From Lumbricus terrestris (taxonomy: Eukaryota; Annelida; Clitellata; Crassiclitellata; Lumbricidae), in NCBI GenBank assembly GCA_949752735.1, contig OX457037.1:16267017-16331016 (forward strand): 64,000 bases of DNA, written 5' to 3'. Positions 47,701 to 60,600 of this stretch are shown piece after piece. The notes under the pieces are model-generated. The model was given only the letters and a program-made list of their open reading frames with translations. It did no database searches and was not told the origin of the DNA. The position numbers and the translations under genes were made by a program. How positions within the stretch are numbered: position 1 is the stretch's first letter; the number at the start of each line of letters is the position of its first letter.

Positions 47701-50700
47701 TGCATATTCCTGCAGCATAGACGTATACATAGACGTATACATAGACATTTTTTATTGATCCCAATTCAATTATGCATGCATACCTAACTACGTATAAAAT
47801 AAAACAATCGGCATTTAGAAAATCCTCATCAAGAGTAGGCAAACTGCATATTAATATTATTAATATTATTAATTAGCCAGTAATGAGTGAGGGGAAATAA
47901 TTGCTTGTTTTTTTCTTGTAGAGTTTTCTTCCCTTACAATCATTGTTCTGCACAGCGCTTGTTCAGGTATGAAGCAAATTTAACACCTTTTCGGTTTAGA
48001 TGTATTCTTATTTGTTATTCTCGTACCATGAAATCTGAAGTCTTATTAAAGTCATGAATGGCTTCACTGTATTATGATTTATCACCAAGGAAATCCGGCC
48101 ACAATCATTTAGAAGTGAAGGATAAGAGCGGTGACTTAAGAAAGTTATTGTGATAATCAATTAGGCTGTCAAGTGATTCAAGTCCATAAGTAGCTGGAGC
48201 ATAAATTTCAAATTCAAATTATTTATTGATCCTGCAATAAAAGTAATATACAGAACACAGTATAACACAAGTTATAATTAAAGTATTAACTAATTCGGCA
48301 AAGGAGTTGGGAGACAGATTAGGAAGCAATAGGCACTCCAGAAGGGACAAGTCCTGCTTAGTAGGGGCCTATATACCAGGGTACTAGGAAGAAGTTAAAC
48401 AGGATGGTGGGGTGTGATTAAGTAATGGAAATATACGTTATTATGACTATATAACATCTATACAGTATACAAGCATTTCGATATGTGTATTTATTATGGC
48501 TTTTTTCTCACATGTCTTAGCAACAGCTCATAACATCCCATAGCATTACATCACATAAAATCATGTGACATACTCTCGCACGAGTTCTAAGTGAGTCACT
48601 AGATGCTCATTACTATTCATGTATTCACGAGTGCTTTTAATGTGAACCTTGTTCTGTTCGAATTCAAAAAACCTTTTAAATACCCATTCCAGTGATATGC
48701 TTTTTAAATTTTATTTGTTGATTTATAGGTCTTCAGTTTCTCTCCTTCAGTGTTGTTAGGCTCTGTTATAACCCAAACTGCTTCACAAGTTGTACAACTC
48801 TATCACGTATGTTGCATTTCTTACGACATGTTTCTTTAAAAAATAGATTTTGTAAATGTGTTTGGACAGATTGTGTGATGATGTTGTGTTTTTCCTGATT
48901 CCAGGATGCTGAATTGGCCAACATGAGTCATGCTGCGAGAACTCTCATTCTTAACCAGACCTTTGTTACGGTGGGTTTCACATTGACATCATCATTTGCA
49001 TCATTTACTTCACCTCGGCCTATGAGAGCAGGTACTCCTTTCTATATTGCTGTCTTATCCACCAATTAGCTTAATCTTTTACCCGTTTGCCCCGAGAATA
49101 TTCGCTGAAAACGGCCTTAAAATTTAAATATGAAGGTAAAGGGTTAAAGAAGAAGAAAATAGAAGTCTGCATTTCTGATTAAAATCGTTGTTTTTACTTT
49201 GGCAGACATTGAACCAACGAAGAACAGAACACGACAAAATTAGGAAAAATCTCAAATACGTCTGGACAAAGCAGGTTCGAAAATTGGTAAGTAATTTTCC
49301 ATCCATCTGATGGATTTATTGAATAGCTTCCGACTGGTACAGTTTGCTTATCATAGACAGTGCCTTCAGTAGCAGAGTTTTTTTTATGAGGGTTTAAATC
49401 AATTTCATTTTGCTTTATTTGTTTTATTACTGTGTACTTGAAACTTTTGCTTTTTCAAGTGATCACCAACAGTTAGTTGTCAGATTGCAAGCCCAGGGCA
49501 CTTCCGTTTGGACCACCATGTCACACGACACACTGCCCTATTTTTTTGCAGTTACTGAGTCATATGCTATTAATGTGCCACACATAGCCAGCTGGTTATT
49601 AGAATAGTAATTTATTGTTCTTGTCGGTTGTTTTTTTATACATGGGCCTCTTCCAGAACAACTGTCAAAACTAAAGTACGGTATTTCATGTTCAGACCTA
49701 CCCTGATCCGTCCCTTGGCACTTCTCTTGACTCCTTCTCTCCCTAGTTTCCTCACAACTGGACTTGGTAACTGTGGCTCGATGCAGTGCTCATGAATAAA
49801 CTGGTGCCCTGAGATAATGCGGTTGAACTTCTGTTGTAGCAAGATTCCATTGCGAACCTGCGAAAGGCGAAGGACGCGTACATAAGTCGCCAGCAGGACT
49901 ACAAGAAGATCCGAGAGCTGGCGCTGAAGGCGGAGAGCGAGAGCCTGTCCCTGAGCTCCACCGGAGGGGTCAATGCAGCGAAGGCAGACGCCAAGGTGGA
50001 GAAGAAGAAGAAGCAAGAAGACGAGGCAATGCAAAAGGTAATTTGTTCAAAGAGAAGACGAAGCAATGCAAAAGGCAATTTGTTATAGCACCCATTGTTC
50101 AAATGCTGATTCGACTGCAACACCTGTTCTCTATTGATATGTATGATTAAATGTTTTATGGCCATTTGTAATCGTGCCTTCTTTCCTGGGCTGCAGTGGG
50201 GAGCACATCTGAGGGGTGTGCTATTTAATCTTTTGAGTGAATGAATGAATGAATGAACAGCTTGCTTCCTAACATACCTGATGGGAACTCTAAAAATATG
50301 TAATCTATGGTACACTGTTCTAGGAGATATATACTCTCCTCCTTGTTGTTTTTCCGTTTCCAGGACGCCAAAGTATAGAAATAATAATTATTGTTCGTAG
50401 TGATTTATTATCAATTTATGTCGTATAATAAAATCTTACGAACACAACAATACCTGAAAAGTGCATCTTAGCATGACCTGAAAATGTTTTCTGAGCCATT
50501 TGTGACAGTAACATTGGCTAATGCTGATAATTACAGGTGAAGATTGCGTTTCGCTTGGCCTGGGCCGGGAGCACCTCTGAGTAGTGATCTTTAAGGGCGC
50601 TATATAAATTACGATCGATAGAGTGATTGATTGAATGATGTTGGTTTTTAGGCGATTGAAGCAGAAACGTTTTACAAGCAGTGTGTTCGTGATGCCAATG

Positions 50701-53700
50701 AACAACAGAAACAAAAGGAACATGTCAAGGTATTTTTCTAATTAGTTTGCAAACATGTTTCACAGCATCCTTTGTAATACATTTCTCCATTTAAAGACAA
50801 CAGCTATCAAGTGTTGATGAAAGTTGTGTACAATGTATGGTCACTGAAACTATGTCAGGTCACTGAAACTATGTCAGGTCACTGAAACTAGGTCAGGTCA
50901 CCGAAACTATGTCAGGTCACTGAAACTATGTCAGGTCACTGAAACTATGTCAGGCCAGGTCACGTTGGATGAAGACTGAAGAGTTGCAATAGATGAAGCC
51001 TCTGGTGTAGACCTGAATGGTTGCTAACGTACTGTTCCCTAATGTAATGCCCTATATAATAGTGCTTTCAATTGTGTTGTTATTTCTTAATGTTCTGTCC
51101 GCAAATGTACGACTTCCTAATATACTATACCATTTCCTGATCTACTGTTTGCCAAAGTACAATTTTGTAATCAAATTAGCAACATTGTTTCCCGTGCACC
51201 ATTTCCTAATGTACCACGTTCTTACTGTTTCACAGTGTACCATTTCCTAATGTACCACGTTCTTACTGTTTCGCAGTGTACCATTTCCTGCTGTACTATT
51301 TCCTGTGGTGTTCTGTTTTTGCAGTGTCAAGTGCTACACGCAGCACGGGAGTTGCTTGTTGGGAGTGACGCCGTTCTGAAAGAGGTACAGTCATTTTAAC
51401 ATGATCATCAGTATCCCTTCTTTTCACTGGTTATGAAATTATTCATTTTATAGCTAAGGTGAACAGGTATATCTAGTGTACAGCTGAAAGCAGAAAATTT
51501 CCGTCTGTTCTGGCAAGTTTGCGAGTCCAGCAATGGTTAAAGATAGACTTTCATGCACCTTATGGTAGGAATTATGTCTCAGGAATGGAAAAGGATCGGA
51601 AAGGTATGTGTATATTTGTATCATTTTAGTAAGATGTTGTGCAGAGGTGGAAATGATAAAAAAAATTATGATAATTGTGATTAGTGTTTTTGTGTTGTAA
51701 ATATTGTTGCTTGTTGTTTATTCGTTTTTCCTAAAGACAACAAGCGGCTACTTTAAGCTGATGAACACGATCACGGAGACAATTCCACAGCAGTTCCAGA
51801 CGCTACATTACAGTAGCGAACAGTATGAGGAAGGATCTCACTACCTCGACTACATCAACCAGCTTCAGGCGTCAGAATACGCTCTAGCCGTGGCCCGCAC
51901 CTATGTCTTTGAACCATATGCCATCAACATCAAGTAAGTCTTTTGGCAAACTTTGCTTGGAATAGAATTTGAATCGTAATTTTTGAATGGCAAGTAATTA
52001 GTTAATTACTCTGTACAGTAATTTAATCATGATCATTAACTTCATGTACCGTATTTAAAACCGTACTCTAAAGCTTATCCACAAGTGCTGCTTTTCATCA
52101 AGGGAAATGAATTCATTTATCAGATAGACACTGTTTGTACAGTAAAGTAATACATAAACATTATGATCTCAATTTCACAAACTGTTGAAGACTGTTTTTT
52201 CGCTTGATCTCGACCGGGAGCGCCTCTGTGTAGGTATACTGAAGGGGCGCTATATAAATTACGATTGATTGATTGATAAGGTAATATTGTCTGCACTAAA
52301 CTGTTGTTCAGTACTCGAGCAACAGTTTAGTTACCTAGTAAAATTGTAATTTAGTTTAGTGTGGTGTTATCAGTTTGTGTTATCAGTTTGTGTTATTAGT
52401 ATGTGTTATTAGTTTGTGTATAAGAGTTGAGGAGATGTGTCCAGTCATTGAAGATGATGACCTCGATGTTTATGGGCGCTGTTTATGTGTATCATAGTAT
52501 CACGGACAACCCTTCTAACGCAATGCAGCGCTCGTGAATAAGCTGGTGCCCCGCGCTTGGCTTTCGAGTGGCGCTTTAGAAATTTTGAGATTACGATTAC
52601 GATAGTGTTATGATCATTGATGATTTTCACGCGAAAATCTCAGGATTAAAACCACTGTGGTTTAAAGTGAATTGTCAATGAAGTATGTGAAGTGGAATAC
52701 TAAAAGTGGATCTGAAAAAGGCTTTGAGATGGATGAATGTGTTTCCGGTTGTGACATAAGGTTGTAAAGTTGGTAGCATGTGTAGTTTTTGGTTTTAGGG
52801 GTTTGTGTAAAGAACAAAATGAAACTTTTTAGCTGTGGCTGAGCTGGGAGTGTCTCTGAGTAGATCTCTTGAAAGCGAGCTGTATCAATTCTTACAGTGA
52901 ATGTATGAATGAACAAGACAAGTCAGTATATTACTTTTCACAGTGAATTGAATTCATTTTTATTTGTTTTATCAGTTATGTGTTTAGTGTTTATTATTAT
53001 CGTACAGAGATAAAGGCAGCTCAGAATGGTTTCTTCTTAGGTCATCTGATTCAAATGACACTCAGAACGACAGCATACACAGCCATCAAGGTCTGTATTT
53101 CACGTTTCATCAGTTTAGAGTTGTTCCAAAATTCGTGATGGCATGGTGGCCGATTGGTTAAAGCCTGTAACGTGGAGAAAGCTGGAGAGTACAGGGTTCA
53201 ATCCTCGTCCGTGGTCGTTACTGTGTACAATGTGTAGTTACCTTGAGCAAGTCCTTCCCTCACAATTGCTCTGCAATGTAACTGCAGTTGCGCCGTTGAG
53301 GCATGGGCAATTCTGTGGTTTTATTGTATCATTGTTTTGTATTGTATGGAGAAAGACATTGCACGTTTGATTCTCTTTGTCATTTTGCGTTAATAAACCT
53401 GGGCATACTTGCGTATGTTTTGCATAAATTTTGTGTTGAATTATGGCAGAGGTGAGTTTCTACATGAAATCTTAACTACAAATTAATACTGCTTATGTTT
53501 GTCGTTGAAAGGAAATTATTTCAGAGCCTCTTGATAATGTGCTTAATTATTATGCAAATTATTCTTCTGCAACACTTTTATTTGTATGGAATCTAATTTT
53601 AATTTAGCATTAAAACATTGCTATACGAGTGGATGTGTTTTCTTACCCGTCTTCTGTATTGTTGAGTCTTTCTCTGTGGGGCATTGAGACTCCCATCATG

Positions 53701-56700
53701 GTACAGCTTTTGACCTTCCTCTGTTTATGATTAAACGAAGGGATTTTGGGATCTCTTGCCAAGGTGTTGTGCATAATAATGTTTTAGCAATGCATTGTAT
53801 TAGGAGATTCTGGTATATTTTTATTATTGCTGCTGCTGCTGCTACTACTACTACTAGTTCTAATACTACTACTACTATTCCTGATGAAAATAATTCAATG
53901 AGCATAACAGAAATTTATGCGAATCTGAGGCACAGTTGGCTAGTCACTACATGAAGAGTGGTTGGAGATTAGATTCATTATGGTATATATATATATCGTG
54001 ATTTTGAAGACAGGTAGATACCCAATTATCTGCTACAGGTGGTAATAAAAGAGTTTCAAAGAGACTGTTTAATCAATCGGTGTTAGAATAAAAAATCAGC
54101 TTCTGTTAAAGAGGCAAGAGATAAATTGTCTATCAGATGTTTTAAAGTTGATGACGCGAAGTAAGTTCTGACACATATCTTGAAGAAACGTATGTGTGAT
54201 TCTTTTAAGCATTCCATTTTCTTTCCCTAGTTAAGTAATATCTCTGTAATATCTCCAATACTCCCTTCAGCTTTCACTTTCTCACTTCACTTTGTTATTT
54301 AGGCCCCTGCTTAGCGGGACTTGTCCCTTTTGGTGTGCCTATTTGCTCCCTCACTCTTATAACACCTATTCACTTTGAGTATTTTCTTATTGCGAATTAT
54401 GTCTATACTTTGTTAAACATACATGTACAATTGAATTGTTGGGAACAATAAAAATATGTCTATGTCTATTTCTTTGTCTCCAACAGAACTGTCGAAGACA
54501 CACTCATCCGGTCTGTCGAAGGGTGAAGACAGCGACAGCATGAGTGGCGAAAGTTCCATGTCACTGGAATCTTCTCCAACGACGAGTCCTTACCAGCACA
54601 ACCGCCGGAAGATCATCACGAGCAGCTCCATGGCGGAACTGATGGCACAAGGCATCGATGAGGACCACTCGAGTAAGTACTCCAACAGCATTCTCTGGCA
54701 CCATGCTGGAAGATTAGATTGTGCCTCTCTCTGGTTAAATGTGATGCATCGTTTGGAGTTGATCGTGTGAAACAATCATACTATACTAAACTATTTTTGG
54801 ATTTATAAAGCGCCTCTCACAGTACAACCTAATCAGAAGCACTCCCAGTGCGAAGATCTTCTTGAAAAAAAAAAGTTTTAAGGAAACTCGCAGAAACGGC
54901 AGTGCTTCCAGATACGATCTGAGTACGAATTATAGCAGGGAGGCCATTCCAAAGCAAGGGCCGACAGAAGCAAAGGCACGATGCTGGGCTGTAGCAATCC
55001 ATGTGAGGTTGATCATGTGTAGTTGACCAATTTGCGGTGATACTGATCATGTGTGACGTCTATCACATGTGAAATTTATCATTTGCTAAAGTTGATCATT
55101 TGTTAAATTAAGTATATTCTGTGTGAAATTGATTAACGGGTATATGCAGAATTGATTTCATGTGAAATACATCATGTGAAATCGGTTGTGTCAAAGCAAT
55201 CATAAGGACTTTCTTAATGAAGACTTAACTGCGTGTGGTATTTACATAATTCCGCACACATTTAGTTTCACATTGTGTGGTATATTTTCAATATTCACAT
55301 GGTTCAGGACCATTGTAGTCCTATCTAAGCGCACTCAGGTAGTCATGTGTTATGTGAAAGTATTTTATCAGATACTTGTTCGTAAGACTACGATTGCATA
55401 AGTAAGTAAGTTTATTCTTTACTATGGCCTACTACTTATGGTGCACTTTGTTTTACAAAACTACATAATTATAAACGAAGGTGGATGCAACATTGTGGTT
55501 GGCCATCCTGCATCCATGACTCTCTCATCAGAATGTTAGTAGCTGGTACCTGGAATGGTCTTCCTCTGACCCTCCGCTCTCTTTGTAAAAATCCTTCTCA
55601 GGCTTTCCTCTCTCATCTTAAGACAGTTTTATTTGGCCGCGCTGAGGTGGGGAGCACCTCTTAGTAACCCCCTTGAAGAGGCGCTATATAAATGCATCGA
55701 ATGAATGAATGATATCATGATAGAGTTTGCTAGGAATGGCAATTTCTGCTGCAGTAGTAAAGGACTCTTTGATGTTGCAGAGCATGATCTGGGTGATGAG
55801 GCTCCAGCAACTTTTCGCGGTGCGCGTCTGTCACTGGATGCCCAGTCGCACTTGTTTCGGAAGCTGAGAACGCCGTCCAAATGCGCCCAGTGCGACAACC
55901 TTATCTACCTGCAGGGAGCCGAGTGCGAAAAGGTGAGATTGACGAGGATGAATTATTCGTCAGTACGTTCGTACAAAACCGATTTTATTTTAAAGTTGGA
56001 GTCTTCGTTTTTCTATAGCAATGTTTACATCTTCTCGGGCATTCCTCTTTCGTCGTAAGACAGTTTTATGTGACTGTGCTTGGGCTGGGGGTGCCTTTTA
56101 TTAGTGTTGTTCTTATAATTACATCATGCATGGGCGCATGCATGTATTTTTGTAGGAAGGGGTTAAACACAATTGCCAGGGTGAGATTTTGTGAGCAAGA
56201 GCTAGATATAAATGCGATGCAGGAAATAAAGAACATTGGTACTTTTCATAGAGGTTTCTGAATGTAAATTTCTCAGTTTCATTTTGTGTATGGTTATGGC
56301 TTTAATCTTTAATGCAACGAAATTTGTATAGTCCAAAGAGTAGTAGTGAAAAATTAGGTACCGATTTCCAGCGGCAAGTGCCACTCTTATTTATGAACTT
56401 CACGGTCACAGCATGAAGTATATTGTTGATAAAAATCTTCCGTCCTTAGATACACACTGTACAGTATATCTCTTGTGTAGTCTAAATTTCGATGCTGTGG
56501 TGTTTGGTTGCTTAGTGTGGTATTGCGAGTCACAAGAAGTGCTTGGAAATTCTGAGGCTATCTTGCACTGACCACCAGCATGACTTGGTCAGAGCCGGAG
56601 TGTCCCTACCGCTAGACTCTACCCTCCACGAAGTGCCTTTCATCATTGCCAAGTGCATTCAGGAGATCGACAACCGTGGTCTTGACATCAAGGTGCGTAC

Positions 56701-57637
56701 CTTTTTCTGTCATCTATAGATATTCGTTTTATTGAGATTCTCGCTGACACACTGCAGCCAGTTACAAAAAAAATGATTAAGAAAAACATAACATCTTTTG
56801 TCAAGGATTTCTTAGCAGCCCCTAAAATGTAAATGGCGTTCTAATTAATTATCATCTGTGGTAATTCTGTAATTTTGCTAGAAGAATTAGTATATGAGTT
56901 TAGGGATAGCGGGATGTTATTTTAGTTGGGGTCAATGGACCAACACAGACCATGGAAGGCTACTGGGAAGAGAGTTACAGAGCCTAGGCTGGACAAAGAA
57001 GGGTCTACTTATAATGTATGGTGTAGTTGGATTGAGATAGAGAAGCTACTTTGTTGCTAATTTGATATTTGGGAAATGTGCTGAGTAATGTATTGCAATT
57101 TACTGTGATATCGAGTTATTCTGTATTTCAATTTAGTGTGTTGAGATGCATGATGATTTGGTGCATCACTGGGATTTGCTGTAGAATGACAGCGCGTGCA
57201 TTGCAATGTTCTTACTGGCTTTCTCTTGAACACTTGGGTATTTAAAAGTGTGCCACATTATTCTGAAATCCCAACAACCCTTTTAATGGAGAGAAACACG
57301 GAACCAGGCTTTTAGTTCAGTTTGAGTGGCTTTTTGGATGTTGTTAGTTATTTAAATGACCGAGTATTGGTTTGATTCTGTTTTTTAAGGGAATTTATCG
57401 AATATCGGGTGTGAAGTCACGCGTGGAACAGGTCTGCCATAGTTTTGAGGCCGAAGAAGACCTCAGTGATCAACCTCCAAACGTCATTGCAAATGTTCTG
57501 AAGCTCTACCTACGTCAGGTTAATTGAATCTATAAAAACTCTTTTTCTCTCTCTGTCTCTCTCTCTCTTTCTGACTGTCTGTCTCTCTCTCTCCCTCTCT
57601 CTCCCTCTGTCTCCCTCTCTCCCTCTGTCTCTCCCTC

Positions 57638-57698
<61 letters not shown>

Positions 57699-60600
57699 AT
57701 CTGTCTCTTTCTCTCTCTACCTCAAGTAACATATATCCAGCTCTATCTGAGAGTAACAAGACCATGTTACAGTTGTTAGAGCATGTTGCATTTAAAATCT
57801 CATTGCGTATTTGTAAATTTATGATTAATTGCATTTGTGATTTACCGTTTATTTCGTGTTGTGGTTGTTGCAGTTACCAGAGCCACTGCTTACCTATCGA
57901 CTGTATCTCGACTTCATGCAGCTCGCTAAAGTTGGTTCAATTCTACTCGTGTCCTTCATTTGATTCATTTTATATACATATATAAACATACATGATATAT
58001 ATAATAAATCTTCATAAGTCTTTTGATTTTTAATGAAGCTGTTGGAACTTAATTGTCGACTTAATAATCATTAAGAGAAGAATTGAAACATCATGTTTTT
58101 TGTCATCAAGAATTGTTCTGGCACTGTGTTTGGTAAGACTACAGGTTGAGTCATGCAATGTCATATACTGTATTTACTCTAAAGTTTATACATATGGTAA
58201 GCATTCGTTGTACACGAGCAATAGAACTCAGAAAATAGGGTACAGGTGACTTGATTGTTTAAATATCTCTACATATGTTGATAATTTCCTTAAAGGAAGA
58301 CCTGGAGGTCAGAGGATCAATTGACATATTAGTGCAACACATCAACAGTGCTCTAAGGACAGGGCACCTATTCTGGTATCCTAACTTATATTACCGGTAA
58401 TTAATCAAAGTGGATTGAGGGCTGAGCTAGTGCCAATTGGATCATGTTCCCATTCAAGTATGACCAGTCTAAATTTATGCTTAGTGTTACAGAATCTCAT
58501 TGTGTACATCAGTTTCAGTGCTGCCGAAAGGTTATAAAGGATGCTGCAAAAATGTTAAGATACATTTATCGTGCAATCGATTGCTCAAGGTCTTTAGCTT
58601 TAACCGTGGCTTGCCTGGGAGCACCTCTTGGGTAGGCATCTTGATGTGGCGCTATGTAAATATTTGAAGTGAATGAATGATTTTATGTATGCATAACATA
58701 CTTAGACATGCACATACATACATTGTGGGGCACGGTGGTGTAGTGGGTATGTTCGTCGCCTTGCAGCCGAAGGGTTGCAGGTTCGAATCCACCTCAAGTT
58801 GCCGCATAGGGACCTTGGGCAAGTCCTTTACTCACAATTGCTCAGCGCTTCGGCATGAAACTCCGATGCAGTGTCCGCGCTGTAGTAGGGAGCGCCTCTG
58901 AGTAGTGAGCTTGAAGGGGCACTATAACATGTGCACATACATACAAACATACATGCATACTTGTATAGTATACTTCCATGAGTATATAGATATATATTCT
59001 GTAGTATTAATGACAGGTTATATTACTGCTTACTGTACGATAAATGTAATTCTTGTTGTTGCGATGAATACATTGCGATGTTTCACACTACTTTACGATG
59101 TTGTGTAGGATGAAGTACATGGTCAAGGTCTTGGTCAGCTTTTGTCATCTCTCAGTCAACTCATTGAACAGCTGCCACCTGCTCACCACAAAACCTGCAA
59201 CATCCTCATGTACCACCTGAACAGGTTACTGCTAGCAATGATTACACAGGAAAAGGAACGACCCAAATAGGACAATGATTGTTTTAAGCAAACTAGTTGT
59301 AAATCATCAGCATCATAATCATCATTATCATCATCATCATCATCATCATCTGGTGGTGATGAGGCTTTTCTGTTGTTTGTTAAGTCCAGTGCTCCTCTCC
59401 AGTCTCCAGGTTAGTCAGAATCTCTTTGTGACCTCATTATGTTGTCTTGTTCTTCCTTTGTCTCTATTACCTTTCAATCCTCCATGTATTGAATGCATTA
59501 TGGGAAATTATTTGGTCATCTGGAAATGTTCCTTTTCCACACACACAAAAATCGTAGTCTTTGCAGAGTGATTTTCTCCCGTGAGCATTATTATTTGGAT
59601 ACATGTGAAATGTCTTACTTCATCAATTCTAATATTCTTTGGAAATCAGATAGGTCAGGGTAACTAGAAGTTGGGCTTGTGTAAGTAAGTTAGTCAAAGT
59701 AGATGAGGATTTCTACTTTTAGGCTGAATATGTATGTATGTTGTAATTCAAGTAATCGTGAGTAAATTAGAGTAATAGAATTGTTTTATGCTTCTAGTAT
59801 AATTTAGTGTATTTTAATCTTTTAAGGTGCATTATCAAATGAATACTGTTTACACACCTTGCTTCAACGTCTTATCCATTTTTTCAAATATCTTTTTGTT
59901 TAAGGTTCAAATTTCAAAGAATCACAAATTCGCCTTTACATTATGTGTTAATTTTGGAGTTTCTAGGGTTGTACTGTAATTGATTGTGTACTTTTATTTA
60001 TGTTTAATTTAGAGTTGCTAAGAATCACGAAGTCAATCAGATGTCTGCAACTAATCTTGGAATAGTGTTTGGACCAACACTACTAAAGCCAAAGTGAGAA
60101 TTTATTGAGTGTATTCTATATTCACTCATAATCATAGAAATGTGATCTTTCATTAAATTGCGAACTTCAAATAGATGCTGTGCAAAGCTTGTAGGATGTA
60201 ATTTTTATGTTAAGCAATCATCATAATTTGGGTTTAATTTCTGTTATTTGTTGAAAATGAAATGTAGCTGCCTTGAAAGAAGTTGTTAGGCAGTTCAACA
60301 GAGATTGTTTATCAGCTCACGCAGTTAAAGACAGATTCGACTTCGACTTGTATGTTTCTCCAGAGATATTTTTTGGCTCTAATTTCAGTAAAATAGAATG
60401 AACCAGGAAGACTTTTCCCCAGTTGAAAATTTGACTTTAATATTTAAAAAAAATTATTTGTGTTTAAAGCAATCATCAGTCGGCCAAAGCTGTTTGATGC
60501 TTATTGCAGCTTTGCAGCAGTTTATGTAATCAATCACATCGCTAGATGCAGGTCTAATCTAATCTAACCTAATATAGTCTTAGCTATTGTTCTGTAGTAT

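Noticed and set aside
49636..50034. 132-codon minus-strand frame
   Set aside because: It is antisense to RhoGAP exon 11, whose GC-rich coding sequence leaves the opposite strand open by chance.
58290..58400. Extra RhoGAP exon between exons 20 and 21
   Set aside because: Exons 20 and 21 already join in phase and align with the family; the open stretch here has no good donor.
58722..58800. Functional tRNA gene
   Set aside because: A and B boxes are present, but it continues directly into a SINE body with target duplications and no clean acceptor stem end.
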